In this document: piece after piece, positions 14,863-23,042 of the stretch
How positions within the stretch are numbered: position 1 is the stretch's first letter
How the letters are laid out: the number at the start of each line of letters is the position of its first letter
From: Sediminimonas qiaohouensis DSM 21189
GTDB taxonomy: Bacteria; Pseudomonadota; Alphaproteobacteria; Rhodobacterales; Rhodobacteraceae
Direction: 5' to 3'
DNA: 35,123 nucleotides
Assembly (NCBI RefSeq): GCF_000423645.1
Contig: NZ_AUIJ01000031.1
Span: 1 to 35,123, forward strand
The notes under the pieces: generated by a model
The model's database searches: none
What the model was told of the DNA's origin: nothing
Seen by the model: only the letters and a program-made list of their open reading frames with translations
Made by a program: the position numbers and the translations under genes

Positions 14863-16055
14863 TACACAGCCTCCATCATGAGCGCGATACCCTGCCCCAC
14901 GCCGATGCACATGGTGCAGATCGCGCGCTTGGCGCCTGCATCCGAAAGGTTGATCGACGCGGTCAGCGCCAGTCGCGCGCCCGACATGCCAAGCGGATGA
15001 CCTAGCGCGATCGCACCGCCGTTCGGGTTCACGTGATCGGCATCGTCCGGCAGGCCCAGTTGCCGCATCGTGGCCAAGCCTTGCGCCGCGAACGCCTCGT
15101 TCAGCTCGATGAAATCCACGTCGCCGATGCCCAGGCCGTGCCGATCCAGCAATGCCTGTGTCGCGGGGGCCGGACCGATACCCATGATGCGCGGCGGCAC
15201 GCCGACCGTCGCCATCGAGGTAATCCGCGCACGCGGGGTCAGGCCGTATTTTTCAACCGCGGCGCGCGATGCCACGATCAACGCCGCCGCCCCGTCATTG
15301 ACGCCGCTGGCATTGCCCGCCGTGACGGTGCCGCCCTCGCGGAACGGGGTGGGCAGGCTGGCCAGCTTCTCGGCCGTCGTCGCGCGGGGGTGCTCATCGG
15401 TATCGACGACACGCGGATCGCCCTTGCGCTGCGGGATGGTGACGGGCGTGATTTCCCGCGCAAGGCGCCCCGCCTCGATCGCCGCCATCGCCCGCGCCTG
15501 GGACCGCAGCGCAAAGGCATCCTGATCGACGCGCGAAATATCGAAGTCCTCGGCGACGTTCTCTGCGGTTTCGGGCATGGAATGTGTGCCATAGGCCTTG
15601 TGCATCGCCTTGTTGACGAAACGCCAGCCGATGGTCGTGTCATAAATCTCGGCACGCCGCGAAAACGCCGCGTCGGCCTTTGGCATCACCAACGGCGCGC
15701 GGCTCATCGATTCGACGCCGCCCGCGATGATCACCTCGGCCTCGCCCGACTTGATGGCGCGCGCCGCGCTACCGACCGCATCCAGGCCAGAGCCGCACAG
15801 CCGGTTCACCGTGGCACCGGGTACATGATCGCCCAATCCCGCCAGAAGCGCCGACATGCGCGCGACGTTGCGGTTGTCCTCACCGGCCTGGTTGGCACAA
15901 CCCATGATGCAATCGTCCACGCGCAACCCGTCAAACGGCGCGACCACCTCGCGGATGACGTGGGCCAGCATGTCGTCGGGGCGCACCGCGCTCAACGCAC
16001 CTCCATACCGTCCGATAGGGGTGCGCAGCCCCTCGCACAGAAACGCCTCGGTCAT
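14862..16055 (-). CDS. paaJ: 3-oxoadipyl-CoA / 3-oxo-5,6-dehydrosuberyl-CoA thiolase
   Basis: A 397-residue thiolase that cleaves 3-oxo-5,6-dehydrosuberyl-CoA and later 3-oxoadipyl-CoA in phenylacetate breakdown. The nucleophile Cys87 lies in NRLCGSGLDAV, His353 in GGAIALGHPLGMSGAR and Cys383 in CIGVGQG. An AGGAGG site sits 7 bases before ATG 16055, which overlaps the paaI stop by four bases. The orthologous enzyme of the protocatechuate branch is called PcaF and cannot be separated from PaaJ by sequence alone; the neighbours favour PaaJ. Confidence 0.92.
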   Translation of the reverse strand: MTEAFLCEGLRTPIGRYGGALSAVRPDDMLAHVIREVVAPFDGLRVDDCIMGCANQAGEDNRNVARMSALLAGLGDHVPGATVNRLCGSGLDAVGSAARAIKSGEAEVIIAGGVESMSRAPLVMPKADAAFSRRAEIYDTTIGWRFVNKAMHKAYGTHSMPETAENVAEDFDISRVDQDAFALRSQARAMAAIEAGRLAREITPVTIPQRKGDPRVVDTDEHPRATTAEKLASLPTPFREGGTVTAGNASGVNDGAAALIVASRAAVEKYGLTPRARITSMATVGVPPRIMGIGPAPATQALLDRHGLGIGDVDFIELNEAFAAQGLATMRQLGLPDDADHVNPNGGAIALGHPLGMSGARLALTASINLSDAGAKRAICTMCIGVGQGIALMMEAV

Positions 16056-16486
16056 GTTTCGTCCTCCTGAAAATGCTGTCCTTGAACCTGGCGCGACAAG
16101 CCGCGAAACAACGCAACCTTGCGCCCGTCACCGCCCGTGACCTCGACGTCATAGACCCCGCTGCGCCCGTTCATCGCGGCCTCGCGCGCGGTGGCGGTCA
16201 AACGTTCACCCGGCTGCCCGGCTGACAGGAAGGTGATCGAGTTCTCCTGCGCCACCACCAGGCGGTTGTAGCTGTTGCAGGCAAAGGCGAATGCGCTGTC
16301 GGCCAGGGTGAATATGTGCCCCCCGTGACAGATCTTGTGGCCATTGAGGTGGTGATCCTCGACGGTCATCGACAACGTCGCCGTCCCCGGACCGATGGCG
16401 TCGATACGCATTCCCATTGCCTTGGATGCGGCGTCGCCCGCCCACATCGCCTGTGCCGACCGCTCGGCGCGTTCCTGCGGTGTCAT
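16052..16486 (-). CDS. paaI: Hydroxyphenylacetyl-CoA thioesterase PaaI
   Basis: A 144-residue hotdog-fold thioesterase, close to the 140 residues of E. coli PaaI. It is thought to release CoA from hydroxylated dead-end thioesters during phenylacetate breakdown. The motif NGHKICHGGHIFTLADSAFAF (split here at residues 49-69) includes Asp63, matching the catalytic Asp of the family. ATG 16486 follows a strong AGGAGGAAG site about 11 bases upstream, a slightly long spacing. It is the first gene of the minus-strand paa operon and diverges from paaZ across a 118-base promoter region. Confidence 0.92.
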   Translation of the reverse strand: MTPQERAERSAQAMWAGDAASKAMGMRIDAIGPGTATLSMTVEDHHLNGHKICHGGHIFTLADSAFAFACNSYNRLVVAQENSITFLSAGQPGERLTATAREAAMNGRSGVYDVEVTGGDGRKVALFRGLSRQVQGQHFQEDET

Positions 16487-16532
16487 ATGTTGGTCTTCCT
16501 CCTCGGGTTCATGGAAACGATGCAACAAAACC

Positions 16533-16544
16533 GACCGCGTGGTC
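16533..16544. promoter_or_regulatory. Candidate PaaR operator between paaI and paaZ
   Basis: GACCGCGTGGTC is a near-perfect 12-base palindrome (one G-T pair) inside AACCGACCGCGTGGTCAAG, roughly midway in the divergent paaI/paaZ promoter region. TetR-type PaaR proteins are believed to bind palindromes built from ACCGACCG-like half-sites. Assignment to PaaR rather than PaaX is inference. Confidence 0.5.
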
Positions 16545-16604
16545 AAGAGTATTGCGCATCGCGCCGCTTTCCCCCATGCTACGCGAAACGAGAGGAGCGC
16601 TTCG

Positions 16605-18632
16605 ATGCTGACAGCACAAAGTTTTGCCGCAGGCCGCTGGATAACCCCGGACGCGACTGCCACCGACATCATCGGCCCGGTCACGGGGCAGCCCGTCGCA
16701 CGTGCGGGCAGTGCCGCACTGGATTTCGGCGCAATGCTGGATCATGCGAAAACCCGCGGCGGCCCGGCCCTTCGCGAGATGACGTTTCACCAGCGCGCCA
16801 AGATGATCAAGGCCCTTGCGGCCTACCTCGACAGCCGCAAGGAAGAGCTTTACGCAATCAATCCGCTAACGGGCGCCACCCGCCGTGACGGATGGGTGGA
16901 CATCGATGGCGGCATCGGCACGATGTTCGTGTTCGCATCAAAAGGCCGGCGCGAAATGCCCGATGGGCATGTCTACATAGACGGCGGCATCGAACAACTC
17001 GGCCGCAAGGGTAGCTTTCTGGGCCAACACATCGCCGTGCCGCTACAAGGCGTCGCGGTGCAGATCAACGCCTTCAACTTCCCGGTCTGGGGGATGCTTG
17101 AGAAACTTGCCCCCGCCCTTCTGGCCGGGGTGCCTTCGATCGTAAAACCGGCAACGCAGACATGCTACCTGACTCATGCCTGCGTGCAGATGATGATCGA
17201 ATCGGGGCTGCTTCCCGAAGGGGCGCTGCAACTGGTGATCGGACGCACGGGCGATCTGCTGGATCGTCTCGGCCCGCAGGATATCGTTAGCTTCACAGGA
17301 TCGGCCGATACCGCGCTCAAGCTGCGCAACACGCCCAACCTGACACGCAACGCCACGCGCTTCCTGGCCGAGCAAGACAGTCTGAACGCATCCATCCTCG
17401 GACCGGACGCAGATCCCGACAGCCCCGAGTTCGACCTGTTCATCAAAGAGGCCGTCGCAGAAATCACCACCAAGGCCGGCCAAAAATGCACCGCAACGCG
17501 GCGCCTGATCGTGCCGGATGCCATGATGGGCGCTGTGGCCGAGGCGTTGTCGGCGCGCCTGTCCGCCATCACCATAGGCAAGCCGGACGCGGAGGGCGTG
17601 CGCATGGGCGCGCTGGCCAGCCACGCGCAAAAGGCCGACGTGCTGGAACGGCTGACGCAGCTACGCGCCGAAGCGCGGCTTATCCACGGCGATCCCGATA
17701 CCCTGTCCCTCACCGACGCGGACCCCGCGCAGGCGTTCCTGCCGCCGATGCTATTGGCCTGCGACGACCCCGACGCGGCCCGCGCGGTGCACGAGGTCGA
17801 GGCATTCGGCCCCCTCTCAACGCTGATGCCATACCGCGACACCGGCCATGCCGCCCATCTGGCCAATCGCGGTGGCGGGTCGCTGGTGTCATCACTGTTC
17901 ACGCACGACACCGATGTCGCGCGGGATATCACGTTGAACGCGGCGGCATGGATGGGGCGCATCTACATCATGGGGCGCGATTCGGCGGCCGAGGCGACCG
18001 GCCATGGCTCCCCGTTGCCGCACATGATCCATGGCGGACCTGGCCGCGCCGGCGGCGGAGAAGAACTGGGCGGCATACGCGGCGTCATGCACTTCATGCA
18101 GCGCACCGCGGTGCAAGGCAGCCCCGACATGCTGACCGCCATCACCGGACAATGGATCAAGGGCGCGGCCCAGACGACCGGGCCAATGCATCCGTTCCAG
18201 CGCACCTTCCACGAGATCAAAATAGGCGAGACGATTCATACCGAGGCGCGCACCGTCACCTTGGATGATATCGAACATTTCGCCAGCTTCACCGGCGATA
18301 CGTTCTACGCCCACATGAACGAAGAGGCGGCACGCGCCAATCCCTTCTTCCCCGGCCGCGTGGCGCACGGCTACCTGCTGCTAAGCTTTGCCGCCGGCCT
18401 GTTCGTGCAACCCGATCCGGGGCCGGTGCTGGCCAATACCGGGTTGAATGCGCTGTCGTTCCAAAAACCGGTTAGTCCTGGCGATTCGATCCAGGTCGCC
18501 TTGACCTGCAAGCGCAAGACCGGCCGTACCGAGACCTATGGCGAGGTGGCCTGGAACGCCACGCTCACCAACCAGGACGACGAGCAGGTCGCCGAATACG
18601 AGTTGCTGACCATGGTGGCCTATGATCGCTAA
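16605..18632 (+). CDS. paaZ: Bifunctional oxepin-CoA hydrolase / 3-oxo-5,6-dehydrosuberyl-CoA semialdehyde dehydrogenase
   Basis: PaaZ opens the oxepin-CoA ring and oxidises the resulting aldehyde with NADP. The 675-residue protein is a fusion: an aldehyde dehydrogenase domain (about 1-520) with Glu256 in LAEQDSLN and Cys295 in KAGQKCTATRR, the same numbers as in E. coli PaaZ, and a MaoC-type hydratase domain (about 530-675) with Asp565 and His570 in TGDTFYAHMNEE. ATG 16605 has GAGGAG 8 bases upstream; the open frame before it covers the promoter region. Both active sites look intact. Its ring-epoxidising and ring-opening partners PaaABCDE and PaaG are not in the window. Confidence 0.96.
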   Translation: MLTAQSFAAGRWITPDATATDIIGPVTGQPVARAGSAALDFGAMLDHAKTRGGPALREMTFHQRAKMIKALAAYLDSRKEELYAINPLTGATRRDGWVDIDGGIGTMFVFASKGRREMPDGHVYIDGGIEQLGRKGSFLGQHIAVPLQGVAVQINAFNFPVWGMLEKLAPALLAGVPSIVKPATQTCYLTHACVQMMIESGLLPEGALQLVIGRTGDLLDRLGPQDIVSFTGSADTALKLRNTPNLTRNATRFLAEQDSLNASILGPDADPDSPEFDLFIKEAVAEITTKAGQKCTATRRLIVPDAMMGAVAEALSARLSAITIGKPDAEGVRMGALASHAQKADVLERLTQLRAEARLIHGDPDTLSLTDADPAQAFLPPMLLACDDPDAARAVHEVEAFGPLSTLMPYRDTGHAAHLANRGGGSLVSSLFTHDTDVARDITLNAAAWMGRIYIMGRDSAAEATGHGSPLPHMIHGGPGRAGGGEELGGIRGVMHFMQRTAVQGSPDMLTAITGQWIKGAAQTTGPMHPFQRTFHEIKIGETIHTEARTVTLDDIEHFASFTGDTFYAHMNEEAARANPFFPGRVAHGYLLLSFAAGLFVQPDPGPVLANTGLNALSFQKPVSPGDSIQVALTCKRKTGRTETYGEVAWNATLTNQDDEQVAEYELLTMVAYDR

Positions 18633-18689
18633 CGCGGTCGCGCGCCAAATGGCCTTCAACACGCGTGCATGCCGGTGTAACAGGGAAAT

Positions 18690-19499
18690 ATGGATCCGCT
18701 TGCCCCCCTGATCGACGCCCTGCATTCTGAAGGCCGGTTGCGCGTCTGGTCGCTGGTCATCACCGTTTTCGGCGACAGCGTCCAGCATCGCGGCGGCCGT
18801 ATTTCCACCGCGCGGCTCGGCCGGCTTCTGGGCCGTGTCGGGGTGGAACAGGGGGCGCTGCGCACGGCCCTTTCGCGACTGGCACGCGACGGTTGGGTCA
18901 CGTCCGAGCGGATCGGCCGGTCCAGTGTTTACCGCCTCAGTCAAAGCGGGCTATCGCGCTTTACCGAAGCCACGGGCCGCATCTACGCCGCACCGCGTGC
19001 CGCGCCGGTCGGGGAATGGGTGCTGGCCCTAGGGCCGGAACAACCCGGCCTGCCACTTGGTGGCGGATGGATGTTGCGCCCCGCCGACAAAAATACAGAC
19101 AATATACCGACGCCATACTGCGCGGTTACAGGGGCACTTAGCGAGCTATCAGACGATATGCGCGAGGCCATTCTGGGCGAGGGGCAGCGCGCCGCGCTCG
19201 AGGCACTGGCGCGCGATCTGGACATCCTTGAAGGGCTCTCGCTGGACCCGTTCGATGCCGCGGCGGCCCGTACATTGTTGATCCATCGTTGGCGTCGGAT
19301 CGTGCTCCGTTACCCCGAGCCACCGAACGAGGTGCTGCCGCAAGACCTGTGCTCACCGGCCCCGCCACGCGCCCGTGTGGCCCGCGCCTACCTCGCGCTC
19401 AGCCCCGCCGCCGAGCGCTGGTTCGACCAATGCGGCGAAGACGTCTTGGCCATGCCCTGCTCGCCGACGAGCCTCGATTGGCGCTTTCGCACCTCGTAA
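18690..19499 (+). CDS. paaX: PaaX-family transcriptional regulator
   Basis: A 269-residue member of the PaaX family, which in E. coli represses the paa operons until phenylacetyl-CoA is present. The N-terminal winged helix is seen in SLVITVFGDSVQHRGGRIST, LRTALSRLARDGWV and RIGRSSVYRLS; FTEATGRIY ends it, and a PaaX-type C-terminal domain follows with IHRWRRIVLRYP. It starts 57 bases after paaZ in the same direction, with AGGGAAAT before the ATG. Its presence next to a TetR-type PaaR means two different regulator families are encoded in one paa locus. Confidence 0.87.
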   Translation: MDPLAPLIDALHSEGRLRVWSLVITVFGDSVQHRGGRISTARLGRLLGRVGVEQGALRTALSRLARDGWVTSERIGRSSVYRLSQSGLSRFTEATGRIYAAPRAAPVGEWVLALGPEQPGLPLGGGWMLRPADKNTDNIPTPYCAVTGALSELSDDMREAILGEGQRAALEALARDLDILEGLSLDPFDAAAARTLLIHRWRRIVLRYPEPPNEVLPQDLCSPAPPRARVARAYLALSPAAERWFDQCGEDVLAMPCSPTSLDWRFRTS

Positions 19500-19539
19500 G
19501 AAGCTTGATTTCTGATCTCACGGGTACAATTCTCGTCGC

Positions 19540-19884
19540 ATGACAACGCAGCCGCCCGCCCCTCAGTTCAACAGGCATGAGCCAGAGCAGGTCGCATTCC
19601 AACGGCACGAACTGGGCGTGATCCTTGGCCTCTACGGGCGCATGGTCGCCGCCGGGGAATGGCGCGATTATGGAATTTCCTGCCTGCGCGAGGTTGCCGT
19701 TTTCTCGATCTTCCGGCGCACCGCGGAGCATCCGCTCTACCGCATAGAAAAGCGCCCGAAACTGCGCAACAAGCAAGGCATCTATGCCGTCATCGGCATG
19801 GACGGCCGCGTACTCAAACGCGGTCACGACCTGAAGGCAGTGCTCCGCGTCCTCGAACGCAAGTTGATCCGCGCGGTCGAATAA
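19540..19884 (+). CDS. DUF2794 family protein
   Basis: A 114-residue protein without signal peptide or membrane segment, recognised as DUF2794, a small family common in alphaproteobacteria. Visible features are FNRHEPEQVAFQRHELGVIL at the start, GEWRDYGI in the middle and the basic LYRIEKRPKLRNKQGIYAVI; the C-terminus LKAVLRVLERKLI looks helical. Its function is unknown. It lies 40 bases after paaX on the same strand and converges with the NlpC/P60 gene; in my recollection this family is often next to NlpC/P60 and M17 genes, so it probably belongs functionally with those rather than with paa. Confidence 0.85.
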   Translation: MTTQPPAPQFNRHEPEQVAFQRHELGVILGLYGRMVAAGEWRDYGISCLREVAVFSIFRRTAEHPLYRIEKRPKLRNKQGIYAVIGMDGRVLKRGHDLKAVLRVLERKLIRAVE

Positions 19885-19908
19885 CCCCTTCTGGGCTGGG
19901 TTTTCCTG

Positions 19909-20688
19909 TTACGGACGGACATGCGCCAAAAGCAGCAAACCCTGTTTTTCGATGCGCGCCATCGCCGCCTGCATATCCTCGATCCGGGTCGCCATGTGAT
20001 GCGCGTTGGCATGTATCAAACTGCGACCATCCAGCACCAGCGCGACATGCCCATGCCAGAACAGCAGATCCCCCGCCTTGCGCGGCGTCCCGTCCGGCAG
20101 GGGGGCGCCAAAATGCTCCTGCTGCTGATCGCTATCCCCGGGACACGCGATTCCGCAAGCCAAAAAGGCGGCCTGCACAAGGCCCGAGCAATCGATCCCC
20201 CAGCGGGAATTTCCGCCCCACAAATACGGTGTTTCCAGGAACAGTCGCGCAACCTCAACCGGGTCTCGTTCCGTGCTATCGGCAGGGCGGACATGCTGTT
20301 TGGGAATGTAACCCAGTTCGGTCTCAATGAAATCGCTACTCTCGCGCAACGCCGAAACGCGGCTACCGAAACTGAGCGCCAAGAGATCCGGCGATTTGAT
20401 ATCCGCCTGCGTATAGGCATGGCTTGATGCGGCACTAATCCTATGAGTGGCCTCGCTAGACGGGCCGAGCACATCCTGCAGCACGAACCCGTGATACCCG
20501 TCCTTTTCCACCCGGACATGGGCATACCCCGCGCCGCGCCCGAGGACCGCCACCTTATCGCCCATGAGAAGCTGACGGTCACGCGCGCCGCCGGCGCTAC
20601 GCCGCAAATCCACGACGGGGCGCGCAATAGCCGCGGGCGTGTTTTCCCGGGATAGCGTTGGGTCCGGTATACTCCGTCGGTCCGTCAT
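19909..20688 (-). CDS. C40-family NlpC/P60 peptidase with SH3 domain
   Basis: A 259-residue cysteine peptidase of the NlpC/P60 fold, a family that typically cuts stem peptides of peptidoglycan or its recycled fragments. An SH3-like segment covers about residues 38-75 (LLMGDKVAVLGRGAGYAHVR) and a second bacterial-SH3-like part about 100-135. The catalytic domain has Cys167 in WGIDCSGLVQ, His214 in GHVALV and His226 in LIHAN as third residue. No signal peptide is visible, which points to a cytoplasmic, dipeptidyl-peptidase VI-like recycling role. Its start overlaps the stop of the M17 aminopeptidase gene by four bases, so the two are coupled. Confidence 0.88.
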   Translation of the reverse strand: MTDRRSIPDPTLSRENTPAAIARPVVDLRRSAGGARDRQLLMGDKVAVLGRGAGYAHVRVEKDGYHGFVLQDVLGPSSEATHRISAASSHAYTQADIKSPDLLALSFGSRVSALRESSDFIETELGYIPKQHVRPADSTERDPVEVARLFLETPYLWGGNSRWGIDCSGLVQAAFLACGIACPGDSDQQQEHFGAPLPDGTPRKAGDLLFWHGHVALVLDGRSLIHANAHHMATRIEDMQAAMARIEKQGLLLLAHVRP

Positions 20689-22085
20689 GCGATGTCAAAA
20701 ACCCTTTCAATCGCTCCAAGCAGGGCACGCGGTCCTTGCCCCAATCCCCCCTTGGGCCGCGCCGGCGCCGCCTTTGCCTGCCATGCGTATATGTCGAAAT
20801 GCGCGTAGCGCGGCGCAGCGCGCGCAAACCGGCGCAAGAACAACGCCGCCGTGATCGCGCCGCCCATACCGCCGTTGGGCGCATTGTCCAGATCTGCAAT
20901 GCCCGGCTCAATATCGGCCTCGTACGGGTCCCAGAACGGCATGCGCCACACCGGGTCGGCCACCTGCGGCGCGATATGTGCAAGCGCCCCGGCCAATGCA
21001 TCGTCATCCGTGAACACCGGCGCAATATCGGGGCCCATGGCGACCCGTGCCGCGCCTGTCAGGGTTGCCATTGAAATCATCAGGTCCGGCGCGCCCTCGG
21101 CGCCGCAGGTCAGGGCATCGGCCAAAACCAATCGGCCCTCGGCATCTGTGTTGTTGATCTCAACTGTAAGCCCCGCACGAGAGGTCAGGATATCACCCGG
21201 CCGGAAGCTGTTTGCGCTGACGCAATTCTCTACCGCCGGGATCAGCACGCGAAGGCGCAACGGCAACCCCAGTGCCATGATCATATGCGCCAGCCCCAGC
21301 ACGTTTGCCGCGCCGCCCATATCCTTTTTCATGCTGCCCATTGATGTGCCGGGCTTGAGGTTCAGCCCCCCGGTATCGAAGCACACCCCCTTGCCCACCA
21401 GGGTCAGCAACGGACCCTCTTCGCCCCAATGCATGTCGATCAATCGCGGCGCGCGCGAACTTGCGCGGCCAACGGCATGGATCAAAGGATAGTTCTGCTC
21501 GATCAGGTCCTCGCCCCGCACCACCGACAGGCTGGCCCCATGCGTATGCGCCAGATCAAGGCACGCCGCCTCCAGGGCATCCGGCCCCATGTCATTGGCC
21601 GGTGTGTTGATCAGGTCGCGGATCATGCACTCGGCTTCCGCGAGCACTTCAAGCCGGGGGGCATCCACCCCCTGGGGCGCGATCAGAAGCGGCATGGATC
21701 GCTTCGGGTCTCCTCCGCGATACGTGTCGAAACGATAGCTCGCCAAGAGCCAGCCCAAAGCCTCTTGCTCGGCCTCGTCCGCGGGCAATCCACCTGCGAT
21801 GCGGTAAGTTCCCGCAGGCAATGCCGCCGCCGCAGCCGCAAGATGGAACCGCCCACGCGCCCGCTGTTTTCGGGTGCCAAAGCCCATCAATGCCATTGCC
21901 GGGGCACCATCCGTCCCCGGCACCGCCAGGCAGCGACCCAACGTTCCGTCAAAGCCGCTTGCAGTGATCCAGCGGCGCGCTACATCTGCCTGCTGAGCGG
22001 CCCACTCCGTTACGGCCCCCTCCTCCAGAAGAAACAGCGGCAAAGCCTCGTCGGCGGTCGCGGGATCGGCAAATCTTGGCATCAT
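20685..22085 (-). CDS. M17 (leucyl aminopeptidase) family metallopeptidase
   Basis: A 466-residue cytoplasmic aminopeptidase. The family signature NTDAEGRL is at 312-319. Expected metal ligands are Lys232 and Asp237 in GKGVCFDTGG, Asp255 in KKDMGG, and Asp314 and Glu316 in the signature; Lys244 and Arg318 fill the catalytic positions. The N-terminal domain (1-150) is short and poorly conserved, as in the PepB/PepA-like alphaproteobacterial branch. It is followed by an overlapping NlpC/P60 peptidase gene, which suggests joint breakdown of peptides, perhaps murein-derived. The start may be ATG 22085 or the ATG three bases further in. Confidence 0.9.
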   Translation of the reverse strand: MMPRFADPATADEALPLFLLEEGAVTEWAAQQADVARRWITASGFDGTLGRCLAVPGTDGAPAMALMGFGTRKQRARGRFHLAAAAAALPAGTYRIAGGLPADEAEQEALGWLLASYRFDTYRGGDPKRSMPLLIAPQGVDAPRLEVLAEAECMIRDLINTPANDMGPDALEAACLDLAHTHGASLSVVRGEDLIEQNYPLIHAVGRASSRAPRLIDMHWGEEGPLLTLVGKGVCFDTGGLNLKPGTSMGSMKKDMGGAANVLGLAHMIMALGLPLRLRVLIPAVENCVSANSFRPGDILTSRAGLTVEINNTDAEGRLVLADALTCGAEGAPDLMISMATLTGAARVAMGPDIAPVFTDDDALAGALAHIAPQVADPVWRMPFWDPYEADIEPGIADLDNAPNGGMGGAITAALFLRRFARAAPRYAHFDIYAWQAKAAPARPKGGLGQGPRALLGAIERVFDIA

Positions 22086-22327
22086 GTGGCAAACCTTCGC
22101 ATCATGGATCAGTTACGCCGCAGCCTACGGAACAGGCGCCTCCCTGCAAGAGGCATCTTCGCGAACACAGGAACAAGGCACGCGCGCCTCTCCAAAGAGG
22201 CGTCAGGATCACGCCCACCGTGATGCGCAATGCGCGCGAAAGCTTGCAATGCGTTAGCATTTCCGCTCGAATTCACGACCGACCCAAGCTAATACCCCCG
22301 GGGCCATGAAGGTGCGAGGTACAACAG

Positions 22328-22978
22328 ATGCAACATGCCAAGAAACTCCCGAAATACTTGACCCAGAGGTATCACGGTTGGAAAGCCACCAGCTTTGCCG
22401 AGAACCGCAGTTGGTATAGCCACCTTGCCAACGAGGGGCAGCATCCCCGCGCCATGGTGATCTCCTGCTGCGACAGCCGCGTGCACGTGACATCGATCTT
22501 CGGCGCCGATCAGGGCGAGTTCTTTATCCATCGCAACATCGCCAACCTTGTCCCCCCGTTCGAGGCCGATGGCGCGCAGCACGGCACCTCTGCGGCGCTG
22601 GAGTTCGCCGTCACGTCCCTGAAGGTGGCGCATATCCTGGTAATGGGTCACTCGAACTGCGGCGGCGCCAAGGGGTGCCTTGATATGTGCAGCGGCGCCA
22701 ACCCGTCGCTTCAGGAAAAGACCAGCTTTGTCGGGCGCTGGCTTGATATACTGCGCCCCGGCTACGAGCGGGTGAAGCATATCGAAGACACCCGCGAATT
22801 GCAGGGCGCCATGGAAAAGCAAGCTGTCATGGTTTCGCTGGAAAACCTGATGACCTTCCCATTCGTTGCGGACGCGGTGAAAGACGAACGGCTCAGCCTG
22901 CATGGCCTGTGGCACGACATCGGCTGCGGCGGGCTGGAGTATTTCGACGCCGACGAAGGAGTATTTCACCCGGTCTGA
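22328..22978 (+). CDS. Beta-class carbonic anhydrase
   Basis: This 216-residue enzyme interconverts CO2 and bicarbonate in the cytoplasm. Zinc ligands are Cys47, His108 and Cys111, in CCDSRV and MGHSNCGG; the Asp49-Arg51 dyad is present. The protein has the usual HRNIANLVPP segment after the first motif. ATG 22328 has GAGG about 8 bases upstream. It is a single-gene unit: about 240 bases separate it from the divergent M17 gene, and a two-way terminator lies 10 bases after its stop. Confidence 0.95.
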   Translation: MQHAKKLPKYLTQRYHGWKATSFAENRSWYSHLANEGQHPRAMVISCCDSRVHVTSIFGADQGEFFIHRNIANLVPPFEADGAQHGTSAALEFAVTSLKVAHILVMGHSNCGGAKGCLDMCSGANPSLQEKTSFVGRWLDILRPGYERVKHIEDTRELQGAMEKQAVMVSLENLMTFPFVADAVKDERLSLHGLWHDIGCGGLEYFDADEGVFHPV

Positions 22979-22988
22979 GAGACAAAAA

Positions 22989-23016
22989 CGGGCGTCCCCA
23001 AGCATGGGAACGCCCG
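22989..23016 (-). terminator. Bidirectional terminator between carbonic anhydrase and asd
   Basis: A 12-position stem (CGGGCGTCCCCA with TGGGAACGCCCG, loop AGCA) lies between two convergent genes. Read on the minus strand the single mismatch becomes a G-U pair and the stem is followed by five Ts, so it is a strong terminator for asd and a weaker one for the carbonic anhydrase gene. Confidence 0.85.
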
Positions 23017-23042
23017 CACATTACGGTAAATATTGGCGCGCC

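Noticed and set aside
13357-15000. A 547-codon open frame on the plus strand opposite paaR and paaK
   Set aside because: It is antisense to two clearly recognised genes; its protein is rich in Arg, His and Gly with no domain, as expected from the opposite strand of GC-biased coding DNA.
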